Shown: positions 34,139 through 43,502, counted from the stretch's first letter. The stretch: DNA of 47,528 nucleotides from Helicobacter sp. MIT 00-7814 (GCF_003364115.1 NZ_NXLL01000017.1:1-47528), one strand, 5' to 3'. Translations and numbers: made by a program. Notes: generated by a model not told the origin, from the letters alone.

Positions 34139-35347
34139 ATGCTAATCGTGCAAAAATATGGCGGCACAAGTATGGGCGATTGCCAGAGGATTCAAAATGT
34201 CGCTGAACGCATTATACAGACTAAGGAGCAAAAAAATTGCGCGCTTGTAGTTGTCGTCTCTGCGATGAGCGGGGAGACTGATAGGCTTTTAGAATACGCG
34301 CATTTTTTTAGCACATTGCCCGAAAGTAGGGAACTTGATATGGCGCTAAGTGCCGGGGAGCGCATCACAAGCGCACTTTTAGCCATTGCGCTTAATGCAA
34401 AAGGTATCAAAGCTATAAGCCTAAGCGGGCGTGGTGCAGGCATTATCACAGAATCCACACATACAAAAGCGCGCATTAAATACATTCAAACGCAAAACAT
34501 CGAAGAGCTCATAAAAAAAGGCTATGTTGTGGTGGTAGCGGGATTCCAAGGTGTTGATGAAAATGGAGAGGTTACCACACTTGGGCGCGGTGGAAGTGAT
34601 TTAAGCGCAGTGGCGCTAGCTGGCGCGCTCAAGGCTGATAAATGCGAGATTTATTCCGATGTCGATGGGATCTACACCACCGATCCACGCATAGAATCTA
34701 AAGCCAAAAAGATAGAAAAAATCAGCTACGATGAAATGCTAGAGCTCGCTTCTATGGGTGCAAAAGTCCTGCTCAATCGATCCGTAGAGCTTGCAAAAAA
34801 GCTCAATGTCAAGCTGGTGTCAAAAAGCTCGTTTAGCCAAAATGAAGGCACGCTAATCACAAATGAGGAGGATATAATGGAAAAGCCTATCGTTAGCGGT
34901 GTGGCGTTAGATAAAAATCAAGCGAGGGTGAGTATCGCTGATGTGCTTGATCGCCCGGGTATCGCGGCAGAAATCTTTGGAATCTTAGCTCAAAGCAATA
35001 TCAATGTCGATATGATCGTCCAAACCATAGGGCGCGATGGCAAGACAGATATTGACTTTACAATTCCCCAAACTGAAGTCGAACTTGCAAAAAAGGTGCT
35101 AGAGCGCTTTAAAGATGATGTGGAAAGTATCGAGTATGATTGCGATATCGCAAAGGTTTCAATCGTGGGCGTTGGTATGAAATCCCATACAGGCGTGGCA
35201 AGTGCCGCATTTAACGCGCTTGCAAAGGATAATATCAATATTATGATGATTGGCACAAGCGAGATAAAAATTTCAATGATCGTAAATATCAAATACGCTG
35301 AACTTGCGGTGCGCACGCTACATGATGTGTATCATTTGGACAAATAA
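34139..35347 (+). CDS. lysC: Aspartokinase
   Basis: This 402-residue kinase phosphorylates aspartate, the first step toward lysine/diaminopimelate, threonine and methionine. KYGGTSMGD opens the kinase domain, GRGGSDLSAVALA and DVDGIYTTDPRI are the nucleotide and aspartate sites (to ~250), and two ACT domains follow (VSIADVLDRPGIAAEIF; VSIVGVGMKSHTGVAS), implying feedback control by an amino acid. TAAGGAA precedes the ATG. It begins the lysC-hobA-holB-folP run conserved in Helicobacter. Confidence 0.95.
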   Translation: MLIVQKYGGTSMGDCQRIQNVAERIIQTKEQKNCALVVVVSAMSGETDRLLEYAHFFSTLPESRELDMALSAGERITSALLAIALNAKGIKAISLSGRGAGIITESTHTKARIKYIQTQNIEELIKKGYVVVVAGFQGVDENGEVTTLGRGGSDLSAVALAGALKADKCEIYSDVDGIYTTDPRIESKAKKIEKISYDEMLELASMGAKVLLNRSVELAKKLNVKLVSKSSFSQNEGTLITNEEDIMEKPIVSGVALDKNQARVSIADVLDRPGIAAEIFGILAQSNINVDMIVQTIGRDGKTDIDFTIPQTEVELAKKVLERFKDDVESIEYDCDIAKVSIVGVGMKSHTGVASAAFNALAKDNINIMMIGTSEIKISMIVNIKYAELAVRTLHDVYHLDK

Positions 35348-35362
35348 AGGATTGCTAAAATT

Positions 35363-35926
35363 ATGGAGATTCTCGATACTTGGCTTATTAAGGCGATTAG
35401 ACAAGAGGATAATAAGGGCATTATGAGTGGCTGGCTTGAGGAACGCAGACTTGATCTTGTGCCGCTTTTCCGTCAAGCGCTACGCCATCTTTTCGCGCGC
35501 GGAAGCTTTATTTTGCTAAGTGATTTAAAGTTTGAATGGCTCACGCGCTACATCGCGCAAAATATCAATATGCCAAACAAAACGCGCCCATTTTTTCCTA
35601 TTTTTGAAGTGAGCTCCCTTGGGTTTATGATAGATTCCGTGCATAGGGATTCTGAAGACAGGGGGTTTTTGGCGATTTCTAAAATGCTAGAAAATTCTTT
35701 TAATAAAAATTACGCGCTTTGGTATATTGGCAAAAAAACCGCGCGGGGGCAGTTTGCACTTGCGCAAGAAAATTCTTTTGTGTGGCTTTTAGATGAGCAA
35801 ATGCCACATTGTTTTTCTCTAAGCTCGGTTGATGAATTGCTTGATTATAAACTTTTGCAACTCTACAAACTTTTTGAAAAAGCCCTGTGTGCGGCAATGC
35901 TAGGACAGCTCACGCTAGAAGCGTAA
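35363..35926 (+). CDS. hobA: DnaA-binding initiation factor HobA
   Basis: This 187-residue protein corresponds to HobA, the epsilonproteobacterial scaffold that binds DnaA domain I and promotes oriC complex assembly (structural relative of DiaA). It has no enzymatic motif; recognition rests on length, pattern (MEILDTWLIKAIRQED, MSGWLEERR, HCFSLSSVDELLDYKLLQLYKLF) and position between lysC and holB. It starts 15 bp after lysC with AAAGGA upstream. Confidence is good because the gene order matches H. pylori. Confidence 0.88.
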   Translation: MEILDTWLIKAIRQEDNKGIMSGWLEERRLDLVPLFRQALRHLFARGSFILLSDLKFEWLTRYIAQNINMPNKTRPFFPIFEVSSLGFMIDSVHRDSEDRGFLAISKMLENSFNKNYALWYIGKKTARGQFALAQENSFVWLLDEQMPHCFSLSSVDELLDYKLLQLYKLFEKALCAAMLGQLTLEA

Positions 35927-35955
35927 AAAGGCAAAAAATATAAAGAGGGCGCAAA

Positions 35956-36639
35956 ATGGCAGATTCCACGCAAATAGATTCTCAAAACCAAGATTTTTTC
36001 ATCGGCGAGCTCCACATAAGCGCAGAATCTGAAAGCCTCATCGCCACGCTCACACAAGATATCAGCAAAGAATATCTCAAAATCTTTCACCCAAAAGATG
36101 ACAATGGCAAGGAATTAGAATTCAAAATCGATGATGCACGCGAAGTCATCGCACAGAGCTACATGGCAAGCGCGCAGACAAAAACGCTCATACTTTGCGC
36201 GCCAAAATACCGCATAGAGGCTCAAAATGCGTTGCTAAAAATCCTAGAAGAACCACCGGTTAAGACGAAGTTTATCCTTATCGCCCCGAGTAAAAATGCC
36301 ATTTTGCCAACCATCATTTCGCGCCTTAGGACGACAATCCACAAAGATTCTAAAAAGCTCCCCTATTTTGAACTTAATGTTAATAACCTAAGCCTTGGCG
36401 TGATTTATGACTTTTTGCAGCAATGCGACAAGCAAAATAAAAGCGTGCATGAAGTCAAAGAACATGTACAATCCCTCCTTTTTGCCCTGCACAAAGCGCG
36501 TATAAGCCTTAAAGAGCGCGATTTAAAAGCCTTTGATAATGCCATAAAGCAAGCAGATAGTTTTGTGAAAGAAAGCTATATTTTTCTTCCACTTCTTTTA
36601 AAAGTGCGCGCGCTAGCAAGTGCTAGGAAAAAGCTATGA
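35956..36639 (+). CDS. holB: DNA polymerase III delta-prime subunit
   Basis: This 227-residue clamp-loader subunit is shorter than the E. coli protein, as is normal in this group. It shows YRIEAQNALLKILEEPP and TIISRLRTT, the AAA+ features of delta-prime, without a P-loop. A C-terminal helical region follows. It lies 29 bp after hobA, and its stop overlaps the folP start (ATGA). Confidence 0.88.
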   Translation: MADSTQIDSQNQDFFIGELHISAESESLIATLTQDISKEYLKIFHPKDDNGKELEFKIDDAREVIAQSYMASAQTKTLILCAPKYRIEAQNALLKILEEPPVKTKFILIAPSKNAILPTIISRLRTTIHKDSKKLPYFELNVNNLSLGVIYDFLQQCDKQNKSVHEVKEHVQSLLFALHKARISLKERDLKAFDNAIKQADSFVKESYIFLPLLLKVRALASARKKL

Positions 36640-37916
36640 ATGCGCTAGCCCTCTGCCCCACTCACGCACAAAATGCACTCAAGCGCGTAGGTGCGGAAAA
36701 AATGGGCGAAAAAATTATGTCCCAAAAAATAGAAACGCTGTATTTTGAGGTGAGCGATTTAAGCTACATTGCAAGTGCGATTTTAAAGCAAGAAGCCCTA
36801 AGCGTGGGCGCAGAATACGCCAGCCCAAAGAAACAGATTCTCTACAAAGGCAAAAAAATCGGGCTACTTTTTGGCTCAAAGACAAATCTAGCGCGCTTAA
36901 GTCAAAAGCTCACAAAGCAAGACTTTGGCTTAAAAGAACTTGCTAAAATCCTGCAATCTCATCTCAAACCAAAGGTTTTTTGCACGCTAAAAGATATTCT
37001 TTCATCTATACAAAATCTCGCACCTATGCAGAATCTCGCGCAAGATTCTGCCCAAAACCGCGCGCAAGGCTCAAATGCGCTTGCAAGTGAAAATCTCAAA
37101 AAACAAGCGTGCCAAAATATCATGGCAATCATCAATGTCACGCCTGATAGCTTTTATGAAGGAAGTCGCAAGAACGCGCAACAAGCAATTAAGCGCGTGT
37201 ATGAATTGCTTGAGCTTGGCGTGAAGTTTATTGACATTGGCGCGGCTAGCTCGCGTCCGGGTTCTGAAATAATAGAATCTAGCGTAGAAATTGCGCGCCT
37301 TAGGGAAATTTGCGCTGAAATAAAATCACAGAATCTCTACAAACACGCGCTTTTCAGCATCGATACCTACAATCCGCAAACTGCGGCATTTGCGCTAGAT
37401 TCTCACTTTTCAATCATTAATGATGTGAGCGGATTTAAGCACAAAGACATGGCAAAAATCAACGCTTCATTTGGCTCAATCGCGCTTCTTATGCACTCAA
37501 AAGGCACGCCAAAAAATATGCAACAAAAAACGCAGTATAAGAATCTCTTTAGCGAAATTGATGACTTTTTCACGCAAAAAATCGAGGAGATTCTAAACGC
37601 TGGCGGGGAAAAAATCATTTTAGATATTGGCTTTGGCTTTGCAAAAACAAAAGAGCAGAATCTCGCGCTTATAAGCCACCTAAGCCATTTCAAGCATTTT
37701 GGTTATCCACTTTTGCTTGGCGCTAGTCGCAAAAGCACACTTGGCGAGCTGATAGATAAAGACGCGCAAAATCGCTTGAGCGCGACTTTGGCACTGCATT
37801 TGCTAGGATTGCAAAATGGTGCAGAAATCCTGCGCGTGCATGATGAGAGAGAGCATATCGACGCGCTGTGCGTGCATTATGCGCTCAAAAATAATCACTT
37901 ACAAGGACTAATCTAG
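36636..37916 (+). CDS. folP: Dihydropteroate synthase with long N-terminal domain
   Basis: This 426-residue enzyme joins p-aminobenzoate to the pterin diphosphate in folate synthesis. The TIM-barrel catalytic part spans about 165-420: IMAIINVTPDSFYEG, DIGAASSRPGSE, INDVSGF, ILDIGFGFAKT, LLGASRKSTLG and the final RVHDERE. The first ~150 residues form an extra domain seen in epsilonproteobacterial FolP, followed by an Ala/Gln/Asn-rich linker (LAPMQNLAQDSAQ...). The start codon overlaps the holB stop; a later Met (MSQKIETLYFEV) is possible. Translation is probably coupled. Confidence 0.93.
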   Translation: MNALALCPTHAQNALKRVGAEKMGEKIMSQKIETLYFEVSDLSYIASAILKQEALSVGAEYASPKKQILYKGKKIGLLFGSKTNLARLSQKLTKQDFGLKELAKILQSHLKPKVFCTLKDILSSIQNLAPMQNLAQDSAQNRAQGSNALASENLKKQACQNIMAIINVTPDSFYEGSRKNAQQAIKRVYELLELGVKFIDIGAASSRPGSEIIESSVEIARLREICAEIKSQNLYKHALFSIDTYNPQTAAFALDSHFSIINDVSGFKHKDMAKINASFGSIALLMHSKGTPKNMQQKTQYKNLFSEIDDFFTQKIEEILNAGGEKIILDIGFGFAKTKEQNLALISHLSHFKHFGYPLLLGASRKSTLGELIDKDAQNRLSATLALHLLGLQNGAEILRVHDEREHIDALCVHYALKNNHLQGLI

Positions 37917-38914
37917 TGCTTGATATTAATCGCCAAACAATGGAACTCCTCTTGCAATCGCACGGCTACACCCCAGAGCAATTGCAAGCCCTGCCTACAA
38001 GCGAGATAAAAAAAGCGTATGAGAAAATCACAAAGCAATTTTTAAGCGCATTTTTGCAAAATAATAGCGAAAATAAAACGAATAAAATTTCCTCGTCGTT
38101 TTTGGATTCTGATGAAATCAACACCTACAAGCAAAAGCTCAAATCCTGTGTGAAAGATGTCGTGGCGCTATTGCAAGTCCTTATGGAAGGCTATGAAAAG
38201 TTTGATGTTGTCGAAGTCAATGATATGCTAGCAATCGTGGCAAAAAATCAATCCGCGCACAAAATGCAGAGAATCTCGCACATTGCTTATCATCTTTTAC
38301 AAGAAAAATTGCTTTCACAAATTGAAAGTTATCTTAAAGAACTGCCAAAGCAGGAATTTAAGATGTTAAAAGAACATTATGAGCGCCAAAGAGAGGATTT
38401 AAACGCACTTCACAAGACGATAGAAAAGCTCGCTGATCCGCTGACAAAAGAGCAGATTCTTAGCATGGCGCGCACGAAGCTTTTTGTGATGAAAGAATTT
38501 ATGCCAGAGCTCCTCAATGACACCTACAAAGACTACTACAACAACACGCCAGAAAAGCTCGAGCTTGTCTCAAAGCTCATGGCGCTAACCGGGCTTTACA
38601 CAAAAGAATATTTGAAAGAAACGCCCTTGCCAAAGCTCCAAGAAATGTATGATGAGATTCTTGAATACAACCGCCAAGAGGAACAAGACAAAAAAATGTT
38701 TCTTAAATATTCTTCTGCCTTGCAAGAGAGTATTTACAGCAATGATGATGAGGCGTTTAACGAAGTATGCTCGCGCGCAGTAACGCACCTAAGCAACAAG
38801 CAACTTGCGATGCTTGTGGATTATATGAGCGGACAAAATCCCTTCTTTTTGAGCAAATTTGAATCTGTGATGAATGAATATAAGAAAAAGCTTAATATCA
38901 AAAAGCGAGGCTAG
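37916..38914 (+). CDS. Conserved hypothetical, helical protein
   Basis: This 332-residue protein is not recognised beyond resembling a conserved epsilonproteobacterial gene downstream of folP. It is almost wholly alpha-helical and charged, with likely coiled coil around residues 140-180 and no signal peptide or membrane segment, so it is probably cytoplasmic. The start is GTG, overlapping the folP TAG by one base, with AAGGA eight bases upstream. It lies six bases before xseA. Function is unknown. Confidence 0.8.
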   Translation: MLDINRQTMELLLQSHGYTPEQLQALPTSEIKKAYEKITKQFLSAFLQNNSENKTNKISSSFLDSDEINTYKQKLKSCVKDVVALLQVLMEGYEKFDVVEVNDMLAIVAKNQSAHKMQRISHIAYHLLQEKLLSQIESYLKELPKQEFKMLKEHYERQREDLNALHKTIEKLADPLTKEQILSMARTKLFVMKEFMPELLNDTYKDYYNNTPEKLELVSKLMALTGLYTKEYLKETPLPKLQEMYDEILEYNRQEEQDKKMFLKYSSALQESIYSNDDEAFNEVCSRAVTHLSNKQLAMLVDYMSGQNPFFLSKFESVMNEYKKKLNIKKRG

Positions 38915-38920
38915 CGCGTA

Positions 38921-40165
38921 ATGACACTAAGCGTAAGCGAGCTAAATACCCAAATCAAGGCGCTGATTGAAAGCAACTTTTTGCAAGTAAGCATAAGAGG
39001 CGAGATAAGCAATCTCACAATCCATTCTAGCGGGCATGTGTATTTTAGCCTCAAAGATAAAGATTCTCAAATCCGCTGTGTGTTATTTAAAGGCAATGCA
39101 AGAAATGTGAAATTTAAACTTGAAAATGGCTTGAAAGTCATCGCGCACGGAAGCTTGAGCCTCTATGTCCCGCGTGGGGAATACCAAATCCAATGCGTGA
39201 ATTTAAGCATTGAAGGCTTAGGCGAGCTTATCCTTGCGTATGAGCAGCTAAAGGCGCGGTTAAAAGAAAAGGGCTATTTTGACAAAGCCACGCCACTGCC
39301 AAGATTCCCGCACAAAATCGCCATTCTCACTTCTCTAAGCGGTGCGGCAGTGCATGATATGCTAAAAATCGCTTCAAAACGCTGGAATCTCTGCCAAATC
39401 TCCCTCCTTGATACACTCGTGCAAGGCGATAGCGCGCCAGAATCTATCGCGCGCAACATTGCATATATCGATAGCTTTTTTGGCACGAAAAACGCCTTTG
39501 ATGTGATGATTATAGGGCGTGGCGGGGGAAGTATCGAGGATTTATGGGCGTTTAATACTGAATGCGTAGCAGAAGCGATTTTCAACGCACGCACGCCGAT
39601 TATTAGCGCGGTGGGGCATGAAAGCGATGTGGTGATTTCTGATTTTGTGGCGGATATGCGCGCACCAACGCCTAGCGGGGCGATGGAACTACTTTTGCCG
39701 GATAAAGAAGAGTGGCTTTTGCGCGTTGATGAAATGCTAGATTCTCTATCCACAAGCTTTTTGCGGACTTTGGCGGGGAAAAACTCTCAATTGCAAAATT
39801 TAAAAGCCCTTTTGCACGCGCAAAGTTTTGAATCTAAAAATGCCTTGCAAAATGAAAATCTTAAAAATCTAAAAACAATGCTTGATACTCAAATGAACGC
39901 GCTACTGCAGGAAAAATCGCGCGATTTAGAATCTCTAATGGCGGAATTAAAAATACAGATTCCAAAAATCCACGCGCAAAAACTCGCACTTTTGCAGTCT
40001 TTACAATACGCACTCAATTCCAAAAATCCGCAAAATCTCATCGCACAGGGCTTCGTGCAATTACGCAAAGATGGCAAAAATATCACACTAGGCGCGCTTA
40101 AAAATGGCGATGTGATAAGCCTAGAAGACGCCTTAGACTCTAAATCCGCGCAGATTTTGCCTTAA
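38921..40165 (+). CDS. xseA: Exodeoxyribonuclease VII large subunit
   Basis: This 414-residue subunit degrades single-stranded DNA with XseB. It has an N-terminal OB-fold (VSIRGEISNLTIHSSGHVYFSLKD), the catalytic-domain block IAILTSLSGAAVHDM, MIIGRGGGSIEDLWAFN, SAVGHESDVVISDFVADMRAPTPSGA, then a long helical region. The end is marked by LIAQGFVQLRKDGK. It is the last gene of the lysC run; xseB is not in the window. Confidence 0.95.
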   Translation: MTLSVSELNTQIKALIESNFLQVSIRGEISNLTIHSSGHVYFSLKDKDSQIRCVLFKGNARNVKFKLENGLKVIAHGSLSLYVPRGEYQIQCVNLSIEGLGELILAYEQLKARLKEKGYFDKATPLPRFPHKIAILTSLSGAAVHDMLKIASKRWNLCQISLLDTLVQGDSAPESIARNIAYIDSFFGTKNAFDVMIIGRGGGSIEDLWAFNTECVAEAIFNARTPIISAVGHESDVVISDFVADMRAPTPSGAMELLLPDKEEWLLRVDEMLDSLSTSFLRTLAGKNSQLQNLKALLHAQSFESKNALQNENLKNLKTMLDTQMNALLQEKSRDLESLMAELKIQIPKIHAQKLALLQSLQYALNSKNPQNLIAQGFVQLRKDGKNITLGALKNGDVISLEDALDSKSAQILP

Positions 40166-40182
40166 AATAAAAAGGGCGTAAA

Positions 40183-40962
40183 ATGGCATATATCGAGCTT
40201 TTGAGCGTTTTTAGTATCGCGTTTTTAAGCGCGCTAGGGCATTGCGTGGGAATGTGTGGCGGACTTGTGCTTGCCTATACAAGTACGAAACTCTCCAGCA
40301 CAAACGCCACTGCAAACACACCCGCAAACTCTTCTGCCACGCCCTCCCCTACAAATGCACCCATCACACAGATTTCCTCCTCTACAAAGATTCCCGCGCA
40401 ACCCACACAACCCGCGCTTTTTCACCAACTGCGCGCGCATTGCCTTTATATTTTTGGGCGCATTTGTAGCTATATGATTTTAGGCGCATTTGCTGGCGCG
40501 CTTGGTATGGGCTTTAGCGCGATTTTGCAGTATAAAAGCGCGCTGTTATTTGCGCTAAATAGCCTTCTTGTGCTTTTTGGGCTTTGCTTTATTTTCGCCC
40601 CTCGCCTTCTGCGCTTTTTTGAGCCACAGATTCACGCATTCCCTCGATTTTCTGCGCTGTTTTCAAGGCTCTTGCACTCACAAAGTGCGTTTTCTTTTTT
40701 CACACTTGGTATGCTTAATGGAATCTTGCCTTGCGGGATTGTGTATTATTTTTTGCTTACTGCGCTTAGCACGCAGAGCGCACTTGGTGGGATCGCAGTA
40801 ATGGGCGTCTTTGGGCTTGGCACAATGTGCGTAATGCTGCCTTTTAGCCTTTTTGCCTCAAGCTTTATAGGATTTTTGAGCCAAAAAAGGCGCGTTTTTC
40901 ATCTCCTTTGCGGGCTAAGTATGAGCGCCTTTGGGATTTATAACCTTTCAAAACTCCTTTAA
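40183..40962 (+). CDS. UreH/TauE-like (sulfite-exporter family) membrane protein
   Basis: This 259-residue inner-membrane protein has about six helices and the signature GHCVGMCGGLVLAYTS in the first helix, as in UreH-like/DsbD_2-type proteins involved in metal or cytochrome-oxidase maturation. NGILPCGIVYYFLL in the second half is the matching half-site. Between the first two helices is a Thr/Pro/Ser/Ala-rich insert of about 40 residues (bases ~40290-40420), probably an exposed loop. It follows xseA by 17 bp. Role in metal delivery is inferred from the family. Confidence 0.75.
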   Translation: MAYIELLSVFSIAFLSALGHCVGMCGGLVLAYTSTKLSSTNATANTPANSSATPSPTNAPITQISSSTKIPAQPTQPALFHQLRAHCLYIFGRICSYMILGAFAGALGMGFSAILQYKSALLFALNSLLVLFGLCFIFAPRLLRFFEPQIHAFPRFSALFSRLLHSQSAFSFFTLGMLNGILPCGIVYYFLLTALSTQSALGGIAVMGVFGLGTMCVMLPFSLFASSFIGFLSQKRRVFHLLCGLSMSAFGIYNLSKLL

Positions 40963-40969
40963 AAATGCT

Positions 40970-40981
40970 TTTTAAAAAGTG
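40970..40981. terminator. Short palindrome between convergent genes
   Basis: CTTTTTAAAAAG lies in the 22-bp gap between the UreH-like and MFS genes. It could serve as a small bidirectional terminator, but the stem has no G-C content beyond its ends. Confidence 0.3.
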
Positions 40982-40984
40982 TGC

Positions 40985-42397
40985 TTAAATTGTCTTGCTT
41001 TTTTTGACAATCACCACGCTTAAAATCGCTATCACAGCACCCAGCACAAACACCCAGCCATAGCCATTTGCCACCGCGCTATCAATGCCGCTTTGATTAA
41101 AAATTTCTTGCAAAGTAGCAAAGGCGTCATTTATCCAGCTAAAGCTAGATTCTGCATTGCTTCCAGCTAGAGAATCTGCACCCGCGATAGAATCCACGCC
41201 AGCGATAGATTCTACGCCAGATTCCACATTTACTGCAGAATCTACGCTAGATTCCGTGCTTGCTTCCATATTTCCGCCCTGCAAACTTGCAAGTTTTTCC
41301 TCCGAGACAAAAAGCCCGATAATCTGCGAAGCCACAAGCCCCGCCACCACAAAGCCTATATTTTCACTCGTGCGCAAAAATGAAAAATCTACACCACTTT
41401 GTGTGCTACCCTCGCACCAGCGCATTCCCACGCTATACATAAACACAAACTGCGAGCCAAAGAAAAGTGCATTGAGTAGCATTAAAATAATCACCAAAAA
41501 ATGACTTTGCCACACCCACATATTAAGCGCCAAAAGCACCAGCACGCAGGCTTCGCTTGCAAGCGCTAGGATAAGCGCTTTTTTAAACCCAAAAAATTTA
41601 ATAAAAAAATACGCCACAGGCGCAGCCAGCAAAAGCGCGCTAATCTGCAAAAATCCGCTCAAAAATCCCACCACATACAGCGAAAAGCCCATATACACAA
41701 ACAGCGCGCTACTCATACTATTTGTCAAAACCAGTGGAAGCAAAAAGCTTGTAAGGATAAGAAACTGCGCCCAAAGGCGTTTGTTTTTGAGCGCTTTTAA
41801 AATCGAGTTATCATGCACTTTGGAATCTGTATGCGTGATTTTTATCAGCAAAATCGGCACGCCAAAAAGTAGCGTAAAGACGCCCAGCACGATATTTGCC
41901 ATACTCCAGCCAAAAAAGTCAAAAATAATAAGCGCCACGACTATGCCTATCAAGCCACCTAGCCCGCACGCTATAAGCATAATGGTATTTATGATGGGCT
42001 TTTGCGCGCTTGTGGTTTGCTCCACTGCCACGCCATTAAGCGCGATAAGCATATTCGCACTAAGCACGCTCATAAGAAAGCACGCAACAATGCAAAGCAT
42101 AAAATGCTCGCTCAAATCTAGCGCACTTGAGAAAAACAGCAACAAACCAATACCAATCACGCCCACGCTATTAATTATCTGAAATCCGCGCGCGTATTTT
42201 TTCCGAAAACTCTCCACAAACCCAGAATAAAAAAAGCTCAAGCTAAAAGGCAAAAACGCCATGTACAAAAGCCCTATCTCACGCGGACTAATGCCATTTT
42301 TTGCCAAAATCGCAGGCATCGCGCCATAAATAAGAAATGTAAAAATACTCACCACCACATACACACAAAAACTCACAACATAAAGCCTCTTTGTCAT
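40985..42397 (-). CDS. MFS transporter, siderophore/AmpG-like (YbtX/RhtX-type candidate)
   Basis: This 470-residue carrier has 12 predicted helices. The N-terminus (YGAMPAILAKNGISPREIGLLYMAFLPFSLSFFYSGFVES) resembles the AmpG/RhtX/FptX/YbtX branch that moves siderophores or metal chelates. A loop before the last helix is ~50 residues of Ser/Glu/Asp/Val/Ala (NMEASTESSVDSAV...) encoded by tandem AGATTC/GAATCT units (bases ~41148-41262). AAGGAGAG precedes the ATG. It lies downstream of the FyuA-like receptor and methyltransferase on the same strand, separated by repeat copy C. Substrate assignment is inferred from this context; a generic drug exporter is the alternative. Confidence 0.75.
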   Translation of the reverse strand: MTKRLYVVSFCVYVVVSIFTFLIYGAMPAILAKNGISPREIGLLYMAFLPFSLSFFYSGFVESFRKKYARGFQIINSVGVIGIGLLLFFSSALDLSEHFMLCIVACFLMSVLSANMLIALNGVAVEQTTSAQKPIINTIMLIACGLGGLIGIVVALIIFDFFGWSMANIVLGVFTLLFGVPILLIKITHTDSKVHDNSILKALKNKRLWAQFLILTSFLLPLVLTNSMSSALFVYMGFSLYVVGFLSGFLQISALLLAAPVAYFFIKFFGFKKALILALASEACVLVLLALNMWVWQSHFLVIILMLLNALFFGSQFVFMYSVGMRWCEGSTQSGVDFSFLRTSENIGFVVAGLVASQIIGLFVSEEKLASLQGGNMEASTESSVDSAVNVESGVESIAGVDSIAGADSLAGSNAESSFSWINDAFATLQEIFNQSGIDSAVANGYGWVFVLGAVIAILSVVIVKKSKTI

Positions 42398-42430
42398 TCA
42401 CTCTCCTTTTAGATTCTCAAATTTCAAAAT

Positions 42431-42459
42431 GGATTGCTTCGCTCACGCTCGCAATGACA
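42431..42459. repeat. GGATTGCTTCG repeat unit
   Basis: GGATTGCTTCG-CTCACG-CTCGCAATGACA, single unit, 24 bp before copy C of the 115-bp repeat. The same ordering occurs at the pyrB-lysC gap. Confidence 0.8.
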
Positions 42460-42482
42460 GAATCCACAAAAACCTTAAACCG

Positions 42483-42596
42483 CCAAACAGCGTTACAGAA
42501 TCTCGCAATCCCATCAACCAAAAAACGCTAAGTATGCGCGCGAAGCGGAGCCAAAGCGGGATTCACTCCCGCGCAGGCGATACAATTAATGGAATA
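42483..42596 (+). repeat. 115-bp interspersed repeat, copy C
   Basis: Intergenic copy with hairpin GCGGGA-TTCAC-TCCCGC (42556-42572). Its last bases provide the stop codon of the convergent-reading methyltransferase gene (ends 42586). It is the closest match to copy A. Confidence 0.85.
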
Positions 42597-43470
42597 GCCT
42601 CAATCCGCACATAAACGAAAACTTCTCATGTATAAATCGTGGCGCTAGAGACATAAGCATGCCAAAAAGCCCCCAGCGCGTGGGAAAATGCCGAAAATAA
42701 AGGCTAGATTCTATCAATTCCACCTCTGCCCCACTTTGGCGCGCAAGGTTTAACACCTCGCTTGTGCTATCAAAGCCACTTTTTATATCCGCGCGCATAT
42801 CCTTTAGCACATCGTGGATAGATTTTTTGCGCACAAACATACTTCCCACAAAGTCGCACCACACTTGCGCGTGCGTAGTGTTTTTGGCAATTTGCGTGAA
42901 AATCCCTAGAATCTCCTGCGCGCTAAAATACATTAGCACGCCCTCAATCACAATAATGCAAGGCGCACTTTTTAAGCTTTGCTTAGGCGTCAGAGTTTCT
43001 AGCTCTTTTTGCACCGCCTCCACCCAGCTAGAATCTAAAAGCGAACACGCTAAGAATCTATCCTGCGCGCATTCTTGCAAAAGCTCTTTGCGCTTTTGCA
43101 TCACTTCGGGCAAATCCAACTCAAAAAAGCGCGCAGATTCAAAGTTCGCCACGCCCTTGCTCTCACTCCATTCTCTCAATCTTTCATAGCGCGTATCTAG
43201 CCCACAGCCCGCATTTATCACCACTGCATTTTTATGAGATTCAATAAAGCGCTTCACACTTTCATCAAAATACCGCGCCCGCACAATACAGCCGATTTTT
43301 GACATCTTTGATTTATCAAACTTTGCATAATCATAAGGAATACGCGCAACCAAATCCTGCGCGTATTTATCATGCAAAATCACGCGCTTACCACGCTCCG
43401 CACGCATAGATTCTAGCGCGCGGTAATACAGCGGGATAAGTAGCGTTTCAGACACAGCGTTAAAATTCAT
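42586..43470 (-). CDS. SAM-dependent methyltransferase (LCM/TcmP family)
   Basis: This 294-residue enzyme belongs to the leucine carboxyl methyltransferase/TcmP-like family: RARYFDESVKRFI, VVINAGCGLDTRYERL (AdoMet site), FELDLPEVMQKRKELL and VIEGVLMYFS. The substrate is unknown; members methylate polyketides, carboxylates or small metabolites. It lies 32 bp after the FyuA-like receptor gene in the same direction, so a link to chelate handling is possible. AAGGAGG is followed by six G directly before the start (plus-strand C 43473-43478), so slippage could alter ribosome spacing. Its stop codon falls inside repeat copy C. Confidence 0.85.
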   Translation of the reverse strand: MNFNAVSETLLIPLYYRALESMRAERGKRVILHDKYAQDLVARIPYDYAKFDKSKMSKIGCIVRARYFDESVKRFIESHKNAVVINAGCGLDTRYERLREWSESKGVANFESARFFELDLPEVMQKRKELLQECAQDRFLACSLLDSSWVEAVQKELETLTPKQSLKSAPCIIVIEGVLMYFSAQEILGIFTQIAKNTTHAQVWCDFVGSMFVRKKSIHDVLKDMRADIKSGFDSTSEVLNLARQSGAEVELIESSLYFRHFPTRWGLFGMLMSLAPRFIHEKFSFMCGLRLFH

Positions 43471-43502
43471 CGCCCCCCTCCTTAAAATAATCTTAAGAAT
43501 CT

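Noticed and set aside
33879-34145. 88-codon plus-strand frame before lysC
   Set aside because: Consists of the two repeat families and overlaps the lysC start; no ribosome site. It is treated as repeat sequence.
42429-42614. 61-codon plus-strand frame between MFS and methyltransferase genes
   Set aside because: Made wholly of a GGATTGCTTCG unit and 115-bp repeat copy C, overlapping the methyltransferase 3' end.
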